NCBI RefSeq assembly: GCF_002979455.1
Contig: NZ_PCOU01000004.1
Span: forward strand, 62,001 to 126,000
Source: Chryseobacterium sp. MYb7
GTDB lineage: Bacteria > Bacteroidota > Bacteroidia > Flavobacteriales > Weeksellaceae
DNA: 64,000 nucleotides
Direction: 5' to 3'
Part shown: piece after piece, positions 34,935 to 43,779 of the stretch
Layout of the letters: every line of letters starts with the position of its first letter
Position numbering within the stretch: the stretch's first letter is position 1
Position numbers and translations under genes: made by a program
The notes under the pieces: generated by a model
The model's database searches: none
What the model was told of the DNA's origin: nothing
The model's input: only the letters and a program-made list of their open reading frames with translations

Positions 34935-35504
34935 ATGGAAGAACTTTTTCATTATATCAAAAAATTTGGGACACTGAATCCTCAGGATGAACTTCTGATT
35001 GCTGAAGGTATTCAGGAAATCACTGTAAAGAAAGGTGCTCCTTTTGTGGAAGCTGGAAAAGTGAGCCAAAGAATTGCTTTTGTGAAAGAAGGAGTTTTCC
35101 GGTCTTTGTACTATAATAAACAAGGGGATGATTTTACCCGCTATTTCATCTATGAAGGTCGATTTATAGGAGATTTTCAGGGTTTTACAGATCAGCTGCC
35201 TGCGCATGAAGATATTGAAGCTATTACTGACGCAGTATTGCTGGTGATAGATCTTAAGTATTTTAAAATTCTGGAAGAGAAAATTTCAGTCTGGCCGGTT
35301 CTATTTGCCAGAATTCATGCCTTTGTTGTTGAAAATAAACTGAAGGTTGCCAGTATCATGTTGAATCAGGATGCGAAATCACGTTATATTCACTTTTTAA
35401 ATCATTATCCGGGGCTTGCCAACAGGGTTCCACAATCTATGCTTGCTTCTTATCTCGGGGTTACCCCATCTTCTTTAAGTAGAATCAGGAGAAATATAGT
35501 CTAG
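34935..35504 (+). CDS. Crp/Fnr-family transcription regulator
   Basis: The protein has 189 aa. A cyclic-nucleotide-binding-like beta barrel covers about residues 10-110 (FVKEGVFRSLYYNKQGDDF). The C-terminal helix-turn-helix at about 160-187 reads PQSMLASYLGVTPSSLSRIR. The phosphate-binding cassette of true cAMP receptors (GE-x-A with R-[ST]) is absent, so it probably senses something else or nothing. It likely binds the palindrome TTGYCAAATGRCAA found before its own promoter and before the next gene, purA. Confidence 0.92.
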   Translation: MEELFHYIKKFGTLNPQDELLIAEGIQEITVKKGAPFVEAGKVSQRIAFVKEGVFRSLYYNKQGDDFTRYFIYEGRFIGDFQGFTDQLPAHEDIEAITDAVLLVIDLKYFKILEEKISVWPVLFARIHAFVVENKLKVASIMLNQDAKSRYIHFLNHYPGLANRVPQSMLASYLGVTPSSLSRIRRNIV

Positions 35505-35600
35505 AATTATCAGTGATAAATGATATTATTTTGGGTGGGAAAGTAATAGAGTTTGTGAGTTTACTAACTTCTAAAATCTAGCTTCTCAATAAATCTCTTT

Positions 35601-35644
35601 TTGTCAAATGGCAATGGTCTTTCTATCTGACTGTCATAGCTTTG
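35601..35644 (+). promoter_or_regulatory. Operator and promoter of the divergent purA
   Basis: The palindrome TTGTCA-AA-TGGCAA (35601-35614) and the -7 element TAGCTTTG (35637-35644) have the same spacing (22 nt between them) as the pair at 34861-34904. In place of TTG the -33 position reads TGG, which suggests dependence on an activator. Confidence 0.7.
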
Positions 35645-35668
35645 CTTCATAAAATTTAAAGTACGAAT

Positions 35669-36937
35669 ATGGATATTGTATTAGGATTACAATGGGGTGA
35701 TGAAGGAAAAGGAAAGTTCATTGATCTGATCAGTGAAAATTATGACATTACAGCGCGTTTTAATGGCGGATCTAATGCTGGACACAGCATAGAAAGGAAC
35801 GGACGCAGAATTACGCTTAAAATGATTCCTTCGGGGATTTTTATGAAAGGGGTGCAGAATGTTATCGGTACAGGAACCGTTCTGGATCCTGTAAGTTTTA
35901 AAAAAGAAATTCTGAATCTTCAGGTATTTGATGAAACGGTTCAGCCGGAAAACACTATCATTATTTCGCTGAAAGCTCACTTTGTATTGCCTACATATAA
36001 GTTTTTGGATGTTTTTATGGAAGAAAGTCCTGAGTATACGACTATCGGAACCACCAAAAACGGAATTGCGCAGGCTTATTCCAATAAAATCTTAAGACAG
36101 AATGTAAGAGTAGGAGATATGTTTGCTCCGGACTTTAAAAACAAGGTACAGCATATTTTGGACAGAGATTATAAAATGTTGACCGCAGGAGGAATGACGC
36201 TTCCTTCTCTGGAGGAAATAAGTAATGAATTTTTTGAAGCTGTTGATTTTCTGAAAAGATTTAAATGTACAGAGACGGAAATCTATCTGAATAATGCTTT
36301 GGCTGAAGGAAAGACAATATTGGCAGAAGGATCTCAGGCTGCTATGCTGGATATTGATCACGGAACGTATCCTTATGTGACTTCTTCATCAACCACTGCT
36401 TCAGGGGCTAGCAGCGGGTTAGGTATTTCACCGAAAAAGATCGGTGAAGTGTTTGGAATTGCAAAAGCTTACTGTACAAGAGTAGGGAATGGAGTTTTTC
36501 CAACAGAACTGTTTGATGAATTAGGGGAGGAGATCAGAACAAAAGGAAATGAGTTTGGTTCCAATACAGGACGTCCGAGAAGAACAGGCTGGCTGGATTT
36601 ACCTGCTTTAAAATATGCAGTAATGATCAACGGTGTAACTCAGCTAGTACTGACTAAAGCTGATGTTTTGAGCGGATTGAAATCTGTAGCAGTCTGTACT
36701 CATTACGAGTTGGAAAATGGAGAAATAGTATCTGTTTCAGGTTTGCTTCCGGAAAACGGAAAGCCAATCCTGAAATGGATGAACGGATGGAATGCTAATT
36801 TTTCTGCTATGAAGAGCCCTTCAGAACTGCCAAAAGAAGTCATTGAGTTTCTGTCATTCTTGGAAGAAGAATTAGGAATTCCTGTAGCTTATCTTTCGAC
36901 CGGACCGGGAAGAGAACAGATGCTGAAAATGATTTAA
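35669..36937 (+). CDS. purA: Adenylosuccinate synthetase, divergent form
   Basis: The protein has 422 aa. It joins IMP and aspartate with GTP to make adenylosuccinate, the first step from IMP to AMP. Catalytic Asp11 (GLQWGDEGKGKF) and His39 (GGSNAGHSI) match E. coli Asp13 and His41. DIDHGTYPYVTSSSTT and TGRPRRTGWLD are also present. Several usually strict blocks differ: GTTKNGIAQAYSNK in place of the GIGPxYxDK loop, and EGSQAAMLDIDHG for EGAQGTLLDIDHG. It could be the organism's PurA or a second, specialised copy. It is linked to the upstream Crp/Fnr gene by a shared operator. Confidence 0.88.
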   Translation: MDIVLGLQWGDEGKGKFIDLISENYDITARFNGGSNAGHSIERNGRRITLKMIPSGIFMKGVQNVIGTGTVLDPVSFKKEILNLQVFDETVQPENTIIISLKAHFVLPTYKFLDVFMEESPEYTTIGTTKNGIAQAYSNKILRQNVRVGDMFAPDFKNKVQHILDRDYKMLTAGGMTLPSLEEISNEFFEAVDFLKRFKCTETEIYLNNALAEGKTILAEGSQAAMLDIDHGTYPYVTSSSTTASGASSGLGISPKKIGEVFGIAKAYCTRVGNGVFPTELFDELGEEIRTKGNEFGSNTGRPRRTGWLDLPALKYAVMINGVTQLVLTKADVLSGLKSVAVCTHYELENGEIVSVSGLLPENGKPILKWMNGWNANFSAMKSPSELPKEVIEFLSFLEEELGIPVAYLSTGPGREQMLKMI

Positions 36938-36969
36938 TAATTATATAACGGGGAATTATATAAAAGACA

Positions 36970-37003
36970 AAAGAGGTTAGGAAATTTATCTCCTAACCTC
37001 TTT
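36970..37003. terminator. Bidirectional terminator between purA and the astacin gene
   Basis: A 13-bp perfect stem, AAAGAGGTTAGGA (36970-36982) with TCCTAACCTCTTT (36991-37003). The two convergent genes end 33 nt before and 17 nt after it. Confidence 0.8.
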
Positions 37004-37019
37004 ATTGGTATAAAAAAGT

Positions 37020-38351
37020 TTAATTAACTTTTGTAAGTATAAAACGTTGCTTTGTAGAAGGCTGAACCGTTTGGTCCGTAGTACCGATTACAATAGGAGT
37101 AAGATTGGTTGTGGTGCCATTTTTTACCTCTAATCTCAATGCTGGTGCATTCTTAGGAGCAAATCCAAAACCATTATTTCCCAGGTTGAATAATAACCAT
37201 TTCTGAGCATCTGTATTGGAATTGGTTCTTAATTCAACAGCGGTTCCATTTGTTGTTCCGTTACTTTTTACGGTTAATACTTTTGTAGGATCCAATATGG
37301 ATTTGATGGTATAATAACCATGATCTGATTTGGTAAATGTGAATCTCTGGTTATTTCCTGTAGAAGCTGAATACAGAATGATGCTGGTGCCATCCGTAGT
37401 AGAGCTTCCGGAAATATCTAAATTTTTATCACTCGCTAAAGCTGTGGTCATGGTATAAGTTCCATTGATTGCAGAAGAGGAATTAACAGGTCCGTACAAA
37501 TGATTTATACCGGCATAATCACCTGCAGATAATCCTGTTCTTTGCTTGGTAAATGTAGATCCGTCCAGCTTCGTCATTACAGGCTGACTTGAGTCTATAG
37601 CAAAGTCTGTAGACTGATACATCATTACTGAGCCGAAATCAAATGCACCATGTCCTGCGTAATCATTATAAAGATTGAAGTTATGGCGGCTTCCTTCTAC
37701 AGCTTTGTTGACATCTACAATAATGTATTGATCTCTATCTGGGCGACACTGCTCATGCATGATTCCCATAGAATGCATTACTTCATGAGCAATAATTGCA
37801 GGATATGTAGTATTATAAATTTTAATACCGTTAACCCTGTTTTTTTGCCATCCAAGTGGAGAACTGTTACTCGTTGTATAAGTAAAGGTGATGTATTCTG
37901 TTTGATTGGTTCGTTCAACAAACTGAACACTGGTTTGAGAAGAAATCATGTCAAATGCTTTGTTGATATTGGTAAGGAATGTATTGTAACTCTGAGTACT
38001 CAGACTCCCCTGGCTGGGTAATGTATAATAGACCGTTGCATTCGGCCATGTCTTAATAAAAGCGCTTACAATGGTGCTTTTCTCTGCTGTTAATGTTTCA
38101 GAATTAGCCTGCTTTTGTAATATATTAAACTGTTCTGGGCTAATGGTAATGTCTTCTGCATAAAAATATTCTCCATTGATTTCATTGACATAGGTGTATT
38201 TTCCGTCAATTAATAATTTGTGAATCTTAGCATTGGCTAAGTTTTCTGTTGTAGGGTTCATTGAATCTGCTTGTGTATTTTCAATATCCGTCCTACATGA
38301 ATTCAGTGCCAAAACAAGGCATCCTGATAATAGTAATAGTTTGCTTTTCAT
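37020..38351 (-). CDS. Astacin-type (M12A) zinc metallopeptidase lipoprotein with ricin-type lectin domain
   Basis: The protein has 443 aa with lipobox ALNSC and the cysteine at residue 19. A propeptide-like stretch covers about 25-95. The catalytic domain has HEVMHSMGIMHE at residues 189-200 (zinc ligands His189, His193, His199) and the Met-turn SVMMY. The C-terminal about 145 residues form a ricin-B-like trefoil: NLDISGSSTTDGTSIILYSA, QRFTFT and the closing QKWLLFNLGN repeats. It resembles flavastacin of related genera. The lectin part should bind glycans. Confidence 0.92.
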   Translation of the reverse strand: MKSKLLLLSGCLVLALNSCRTDIENTQADSMNPTTENLANAKIHKLLIDGKYTYVNEINGEYFYAEDITISPEQFNILQKQANSETLTAEKSTIVSAFIKTWPNATVYYTLPSQGSLSTQSYNTFLTNINKAFDMISSQTSVQFVERTNQTEYITFTYTTSNSSPLGWQKNRVNGIKIYNTTYPAIIAHEVMHSMGIMHEQCRPDRDQYIIVDVNKAVEGSRHNFNLYNDYAGHGAFDFGSVMMYQSTDFAIDSSQPVMTKLDGSTFTKQRTGLSAGDYAGINHLYGPVNSSSAINGTYTMTTALASDKNLDISGSSTTDGTSIILYSASTGNNQRFTFTKSDHGYYTIKSILDPTKVLTVKSNGTTNGTAVELRTNSNTDAQKWLLFNLGNNGFGFAPKNAPALRLEVKNGTTTNLTPIVIGTTDQTVQPSTKQRFILTKVN

Positions 38352-38825
38352 ATTATTTAATTTTGGTTTGGTGATCAGGTTGTAAAATATGAACAGCTAT
38401 AGTATTACCCTACGCAAAAGATTACAAAATAAGTTAAGTCCTAATTTTGATTAAATCATCATTATAACCCAGCTGTATGTTGTAAATATATTGATAATAT
38501 ATTATACTTGAATATAACATAATATATTGATTGTTTTTATTGTGTTTTTATTTTATTTGTGTATTAATTTCGTTGATTATCTTATAATGTTTTATTTTTT
38601 ACTATTAAATTTAAAATTAAGTTATTTCACGAATATTTGATGTAGAGTGTAAAATTGCATAATATACTAATATTACGTCTGTTTTATTGATAAATTAATA
38701 AATTTTGCTGAATTTTATAATAATATGAGCCTTGAATAATGTTATTTCATGAATATTGTTTGGAGAATAATATTGTCAGTGTAAAGCTTTGATATATTAA
38801 AGGTTACTGAAATTTGAATATAAAA
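38352..38825. promoter_or_regulatory. 474-nt AT-rich intergenic region upstream of the astacin gene
   Basis: No gene is seen. It holds an imperfect 17-bp direct repeat, GTTATTTCAYGAATATT, at 38621-38637 and 38741-38757, exactly 120 bp apart, and several AT-rich short palindromes (about 38490-38530). The aspS terminator lies at its right end. It may control the astacin gene. Confidence 0.4.
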
Positions 38826-38849
38826 AAAGCGGGGCAAATACCCCGCTTT
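38822..38849 (-). terminator. Terminator of aspS (minus strand)
   Basis: AAAGCGGGG (38826-38834) and CCCCGCTTT (38841-38849) form a 9-bp perfect stem with a T-run on the minus strand. Confidence 0.88.
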
Positions 38850-38853
38850 ACAT

Positions 38854-40608
38854 TTATGCTTTTAAATTCAATTGTAATTCTAATTCGTCGAGCTGTGCAT
38901 CAGCAATCGAAGCAGGCGCATCAATCATTACATCTCGTCCTGAATTGTTCTTAGGGAAAGCAATATAATCTCTGATTACTTCGTTTCCGTCAAGAATCGC
39001 TACCAAACGGTCAAATCCGAATGCCAAACCACCGTGTGGCGGGGCACCATATTTAAATGCATTCATCAGGAATCCAAACTGAGCTTCTGCTTCTTCTCTG
39101 GTAAATCCTAATAAATCAAACATTTTAGACTGAAGATCTCTGTCAAAAATTCTGATAGATCCACCTCCGATTTCGTTTCCGTTCAAAACCATATCATAAG
39201 CGTTGGCTCTTGCTTTTCCTGGATCGGTTTCCAGCAGGTGGATATCTTCCGGCTTTGGAGATGTGAAAGGGTGGTGCATCGCATGGTAACGTCCACTTTC
39301 TTCATCAAATTCCAATAGAGGGAAATCAACTACCCAAAGTGGCGCGAATTCGTTTCCTTTTCTTAATCCCAAACGGTTTCCAAGTTCCATTCTCAACGCT
39401 GAAAGCTGAGCTCTTACTTTATTTTCGTTTCCAGAAAGAATCAACATTAAGTCTCCTTCTTTTGCTCCGAATTTTTCAATAATTTTTGCTAAATCTTCTT
39501 CGTTATAGAATTTGTTTACCGATGAGGTTTTCACTCCGTCATTCTGGAATTTAGCCCAAACCAATCCTGAAGCTCCAATCTGAGGACGTTTTACCCAATC
39601 AACAAGCTCGTCGATTTGTTTTCTCGTATATTCTGCACATCCTTCTACGTTGATTCCAACTACTAATTCTGCATCATCAAATATTTTAAAGTCTTTTCCT
39701 TTTACCAGTTCATTCAATTCTACGAACTCCATTCCAAAACGGATATCCGGTTTGTCATTTCCGTATTTTTGCATCGCATCTGCGAAAGTCATTCTTGGGA
39801 AAGTTCCGAATTCCTGACCTGTAATATCTTTTATCAGCGTTTTAGTCATTCCTTCGAATACGTTCATCACATCTTCCTGCTCTACAAAAGCCATCTCACA
39901 GTCGATCTGTGTGAATTCCGGCTGTCTGTCTGCTCTTAAATCCTCATCACGGAAACATTTTACAATCTGGAAATACTTATCCATTCCACCCACCATCAAA
40001 AGCTGCTTGAAAGTTTGCGGAGACTGTGGCAATGCATAAAACTGTCCCGGATTCATTCTGCTTGGTACTACGAAGTCTCTTGCTCCTTCCGGAGTAGACT
40101 TGATCAAAACAGGAGTTTCCACTTCAATGAAACCTTCTTCAGATAAGTAATTTCTTACTTTCTGTGCCATCTTGTGACGGAAGATCAGTTTATCTTTTAC
40201 CGGATTTCTTCTGATATCCAGGTAACGGTATTTCATTCTTAATTCTTCACCACCGTCTGTTTCATCCTCAATAGTGAAAGGCGGAAGCTGAGAATCGTTA
40301 AGAATTGTTAGTTTTTCTACCAGAATTTCAATTTCCCCAGTTGGAATATTAGGGTTTTTGCTTACTCTTTCAATAACTCTTCCGGTAGCCTGAATCACAA
40401 ATTCACGGCCCAGTTTTTTTGCTTCTTCCATTAATTGTGCAGAAGAGCGGTCCTGGTCAAAAACCAGCTGGGTAATTCCGTAACGATCTCGAAGATCTAC
40501 CCAAATCATAAATCCTTTATCACGGATAGTCTGTACCCATCCTGATAGTGTAACTTCTTCATTCAGATTTTTCAGAGATAGCTCTCCGTTGGTGTGTGAT
40601 CGAAACAT
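38854..40608 (-). CDS. aspS: Aspartyl-tRNA synthetase
   Basis: The protein has 584 aa from ATG 40608 ([11 protein letters not shown]). The N-terminal OB fold binds the anticodon ([20 protein letters not shown]). Class II motif 2 is seen in [20 protein letters not shown] and motif 3 in [16 protein letters not shown]. The bacterial-type GAD insertion domain occupies about residues 290-410. It charges tRNA(Asp). It is monocistronic. Confidence 0.97.
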   Translation of the reverse strand: MFRSHTNGELSLKNLNEEVTLSGWVQTIRDKGFMIWVDLRDRYGITQLVFDQDRSSAQLMEEAKKLGREFVIQATGRVIERVSKNPNIPTGEIEILVEKLTILNDSQLPPFTIEDETDGGEELRMKYRYLDIRRNPVKDKLIFRHKMAQKVRNYLSEEGFIEVETPVLIKSTPEGARDFVVPSRMNPGQFYALPQSPQTFKQLLMVGGMDKYFQIVKCFRDEDLRADRQPEFTQIDCEMAFVEQEDVMNVFEGMTKTLIKDITGQEFGTFPRMTFADAMQKYGNDKPDIRFGMEFVELNELVKGKDFKIFDDAELVVGINVEGCAEYTRKQIDELVDWVKRPQIGASGLVWAKFQNDGVKTSSVNKFYNEEDLAKIIEKFGAKEGDLMLILSGNENKVRAQLSALRMELGNRLGLRKGNEFAPLWVVDFPLLEFDEESGRYHAMHHPFTSPKPEDIHLLETDPGKARANAYDMVLNGNEIGGGSIRIFDRDLQSKMFDLLGFTREEAEAQFGFLMNAFKYGAPPHGGLAFGFDRLVAILDGNEVIRDYIAFPKNNSGRDVMIDAPASIADAQLDELELQLNLKA

Positions 40609-40704
40609 AATTATTTGTTTAAAGTTCAATGTTTAAGGTTCAATTCCGAACCTTGAATTTTTCGTTGGCAAAGATAAGATTTTTGCAGGTTTTATAAATA
40701 AAAA

Positions 40705-40724
40705 AAACTCCCTTTCGGAAGTTT
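40705..40724 (-). terminator. Terminator after the ankyrin gene (minus strand)
   Basis: On the minus strand AAACTTCC-GAAA-GGGAGTTT is followed by a T-run. Confidence 0.7.
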
Positions 40725-40746
40725 CATATGTTGATTTTAGATTTTT

Positions 40747-41109
40747 TTAAATTCTATTACCACCTTTTGCAATCAGAATTCTTTTTACTTCTTCGCTGCC
40801 TTTTGTTTCATCAGCTACTTCAAGAGGTGTTTTGTTCTGACATTTTTTATTTACATTAGCCTTGTTATCTAAAAGAAAGTTGATAATATTCTTTCTGTCA
40901 GACATTACACTGAAACCAAGAGGTGAATAAAGGATGTCTCCCACGAGGAAGCATTTGTTGTAATCTCCCGGAACAAACTGTTTTTTAAAAGTAGCTATAT
41001 CATCAGAATAAATGGCTTTCATCTTTTCCTGACTCATCTTCTGGGCAGATAACATACTGCCAGACAGTAACATTCCAAATAGAAAAGTAGTAGAGATTAT
41101 TTTTTTCAT
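40747..41109 (-). CDS. Exported ankyrin-repeat protein
   Basis: The protein has 120 aa. The signal peptide is MKKIISTTFLFGMLLSGSML (cleavage after SAQ). Two ankyrin-like repeats are visible: SPLGFSVMSDRKNIINFLLD and TPLEVADETKGSEEVKRILI. A pair of cysteines (in NKCFLVGD and KKCQNKT) may form a disulfide. It is probably a periplasmic binding scaffold with unknown partner. It is divergent from the MATE gene. Confidence 0.85.
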   Translation of the reverse strand: MKKIISTTFLFGMLLSGSMLSAQKMSQEKMKAIYSDDIATFKKQFVPGDYNKCFLVGDILYSPLGFSVMSDRKNIINFLLDNKANVNKKCQNKTPLEVADETKGSEEVKRILIAKGGNRI

Positions 41110-41221
41110 AAGGATAATTTTTAAGAATATACAAATCTAAATTAAATTTTATTACCAATTGCTAAGTTTTTCTAATAATTGGATTTGTATTTTTGGGATT
41201 ATCTAAATTATTGATTACAAA

Positions 41222-42616
41222 ATGACAAAATATGTTGAATTTTTGAAAAAAGCATTCAGTGGTGAAGAAACCGATTTTACGCAAGTGAATATCAGAAGTG
41301 CCGTACTGCTTTTAGCGATTCCTATGATGCTGGAAATGGCTATGGAATCTGTATTTGCCCTTGTTGATCTCTATTTTGTCGGTCACTTGAAAGAAAGTGG
41401 TTTTGCTATTCAGACCGTGGGCCTTACCGAATCAGTTCTTTCGATAATGTACTCTATTGCGATTGGGATGAGTATGGCGGCCACCGCTTTGGTAGCAAGA
41501 AGAATTGGTGAGAAAAATCCTGAACAGGCTTCCAGAAGTGCTGCGCAGGTATTGCTTGTTTCTTTCGGTATTACTTTTATTTTAAGTTTATTGGGAGTGA
41601 TTTATGCTGAAGAAATTCTGATTCTGATGGGTTCAAAACCGGAAGCAGCAGCCTACGGAAAGAATTTTACCAGAATTATGATGGGAAGCAGTACCATTAT
41701 CATGCTTTTATTCTTAATCAATGGTATTTTCAGAGGGGCTGGAAATGCAATGATTGCCATGAAAAGTTTATGGATCGCGAATATTGCCAATATTATTCTC
41801 TGCCCGATTCTGATAAAAGGCTTGGGGCCTGTCCCTGCTTTGGGTTTGACCGGAGCAGCACTGGCAACAACAATAGGACGTAGTATCGGTGTTATTTATC
41901 AGTTGTACCATCTTTTAGTGGCTGATACCCAAATCCGAATAAAGATTCCTTATTTTAAACCCAATTATGAATTAATCAAATCCATTATAAAGATTGCAAC
42001 CCCTGGGATCTTTCAGTTTGTTATCGCTTCATGCAGCTGGATTTTCCTCGCAGAATTGGTAGCGACCACGGGAGGCGAAAATGCATCAGCCGGTTACCAG
42101 ACAGCCTTAAGACTGATGATGTTCTTTATGCTTCCGGCCTGGGGACTAAGCAATGCAGCATCTACGCTGGTAGGGCAGAATATGGGGGCAAATGAAATGT
42201 TGAGAGCAGAACAGTCGGTAATGAAAACCGTGAAATATAATGTTATCTTTATGTTGATCGTAAGTCTGGTATTTATTTTTATGGGAAATTTTTTAGTTGG
42301 TTTTTTCACTCAGGAAACGGCTATTAAAGATTTTGCGAAAAATGCGCTACAGATTATGAGTACAGGGTTTATTTTTTACGGAATCGGGATGGTGATGATC
42401 AATGCATTCAATGGAGCGGGGGATACCTGGACGCCTACATGGGTTAATCTTTTTGGTTTCTGGCTGTTTCAGATCCCTCTTGCCTATTTTCTTTCAAAAT
42501 ATCTTGAGATGGGTCCGAAAGGAGTTTTTATTTCAATCCCCGCTGCTGAAACCCTAATTACTATTGTTGCCTTTATTTTATTTAGAAAAGGAAAATGGAA
42601 AACAATAAAAGTTTAG
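41222..42616 (+). CDS. MATE-family multidrug efflux transporter
   Basis: The protein has 464 aa with twelve hydrophobic helices. Two homologous halves are visible (AVLLLAIPMMLEMAMESVFA at about residues 27-46 and the second-half start IIKIATPGIFQFVIASCSWI). NAFNGAGDTWTPTWVNLFGF near the end is a MATE signature. It exports drugs or metabolites in exchange for sodium or protons. It is monocistronic. The 250 nt after it hold no gene except the promoter region of the THX gene. Confidence 0.95.
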   Translation: MTKYVEFLKKAFSGEETDFTQVNIRSAVLLLAIPMMLEMAMESVFALVDLYFVGHLKESGFAIQTVGLTESVLSIMYSIAIGMSMAATALVARRIGEKNPEQASRSAAQVLLVSFGITFILSLLGVIYAEEILILMGSKPEAAAYGKNFTRIMMGSSTIIMLLFLINGIFRGAGNAMIAMKSLWIANIANIILCPILIKGLGPVPALGLTGAALATTIGRSIGVIYQLYHLLVADTQIRIKIPYFKPNYELIKSIIKIATPGIFQFVIASCSWIFLAELVATTGGENASAGYQTALRLMMFFMLPAWGLSNAASTLVGQNMGANEMLRAEQSVMKTVKYNVIFMLIVSLVFIFMGNFLVGFFTQETAIKDFAKNALQIMSTGFIFYGIGMVMINAFNGAGDTWTPTWVNLFGFWLFQIPLAYFLSKYLEMGPKGVFISIPAAETLITIVAFILFRKGKWKTIKV

Positions 42617-42865
42617 GAGAGATGATGATGGAAGCTTGAAGAATGAAGTACTAGCAGCCTGCAGTATTTAAGCTAGCTATTATTAACAAGTATTATAGTA
42701 AAGATTTTGATCCGATAACAGAGAATTGAAAATAGTAACCTGATAGTAACTTCCAGCATCCATCCTCCAGTTTCCCTCCCTAATTAATAAAACTTTAACA
42801 GCTTTATTAATTGGATTTTAGTTTTGTATTTTTTAAATTCGTCATAACAACAAATACTTATTACT

Positions 42866-42985
42866 ATGGGAAAAGGAGACAAAAAATCAAGAAGAGGAAA
42901 GATTAATTCCGGAAGTTATGGAAAAAGAAGACCTAAAAAAGCCTCGAAATCTTTTGCCGCTTCTGAAGAAAAATCTAAAAAGTAA
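42866..42985 (+). CDS. 30S ribosomal protein THX
   Basis: A short gene of 39 codons. The product starts MGKGDKKSRRGKI and continues NSGSYGKRRPKK, the hallmark of bacterial ribosomal protein bTHX, which sits at the top of the 30S head. The C-terminal tail is Ser/Lys/Ala-rich and longer than in Thermus. Intact translation needs the start at 42866. The A-runs in the first codons make the start position uncertain by one base in my reading. The terminator follows directly. Confidence 0.85.
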   Translation: MGKGDKKSRRGKINSGSYGKRRPKKASKSFAASEEKSKK

Positions 42986-42994
42986 TCCAAATAA

Positions 42995-43028
42995 AAAAGA
43001 CCGAAGATCATGTCTGCGGTCTTTTTTT
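42995..43028. terminator. Terminator shared by THX and the DUF937 gene
   Basis: AAAAGACCG and CGGTCTTTT pair around a 14-nt loop, with T-runs on both sides. Confidence 0.75.
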
Positions 43029-43044
43029 ATGAAAATTAAATTAA

Positions 43045-43698
43045 TTATTTACCTCCAAGAATATTTCCAAGGATGCTGCCTAAACCGCCGCCTTGTTGTT
43101 GGTTTCCACCACCGCCCAATACACTTCCAAGTATATCGTTCAGAGGGTTTCCAGATGACTGAGACTGTCCGCCGCCTAAAACACTTCCAAGAATGTCATT
43201 CAAAGGATTAGACTGCTGAGCTTGTGCCTGGTTAGAAGCGTTTCCAAGAATTCCTCCTAAAAGATCTCCTAAACCACCAGCTCCTACATTGCTCTGTTGT
43301 TTCTGCTGTCCGATATAACCCATTACTACAGGAGCAAGCATGGCAAGGATAGGACCTATTTTATCTATTGAAATTCCTGTATTTTGTGATAACTGGTTTT
43401 CAACATTACTTTTCTGATCACCAAAAATATGACCAAGAATAGATCCGCCTTCAGCTTGTCTTGATTCGATCTGAGAAGCATCATTTAAAATACTTCCGTT
43501 GTGGTCTTTATCTAAAGCACTATTTAAAGCTTCTGCTTCTTTGGCATCCTGAGATTTATTTCTAAGATAAGAAATAATAAGAGGTGTAGCAACAGCTAAT
43601 AAAGCGATTACCTGATTTTTGCTGATCCCAAATTTGTTTTCAGCCTGTTCAGCAACCTGGTTGCCTGTGTTGCCTGTAAGTAGGTCAATTAAACTCAT
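43045..43698 (-). CDS. DUF937-domain protein
   Basis: The protein has 217 aa. The DUF937 domain covers about residues 1-130, with ISKNQVIALLAVATPLIISY and ISIDKIGPILAMLAPVVMGY as its repeated halves. The C-terminal part is Gly/Gln/Asn-rich and carries a repeated unit, NPLNDILGSVLGGG, twice, then GLGSILGNILGG. No signal peptide. Function is unknown. Confidence 0.88.
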   Translation of the reverse strand: MSLIDLLTGNTGNQVAEQAENKFGISKNQVIALLAVATPLIISYLRNKSQDAKEAEALNSALDKDHNGSILNDASQIESRQAEGGSILGHIFGDQKSNVENQLSQNTGISIDKIGPILAMLAPVVMGYIGQQKQQSNVGAGGLGDLLGGILGNASNQAQAQQSNPLNDILGSVLGGGQSQSSGNPLNDILGSVLGGGGNQQQGGGLGSILGNILGGK

Positions 43699-43779
43699 TT
43701 TTTGTGTTTATTAAGTATTAAGTGAACCAAAGTTATCAAAAAATATGCCTCATAAAATAAGAGGCTTTCATAATTATTG

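Noticed and set aside
35669-36937. PurZ-like enzyme for 2-aminoadenine DNA
   Set aside because: PurZ lacks the catalytic Asp of PurA; here GDEGKGK is intact, and there are no phage genes nearby.
42866-42985. Frameshift in ribosomal protein THX
   Set aside because: Counting the A-runs by eye gave a one-base shift, but an intact frame of exactly 120 nt from 42866 fits the family. The neighbouring frames are consistent only with an intact gene, so I treat the shift as my counting error.
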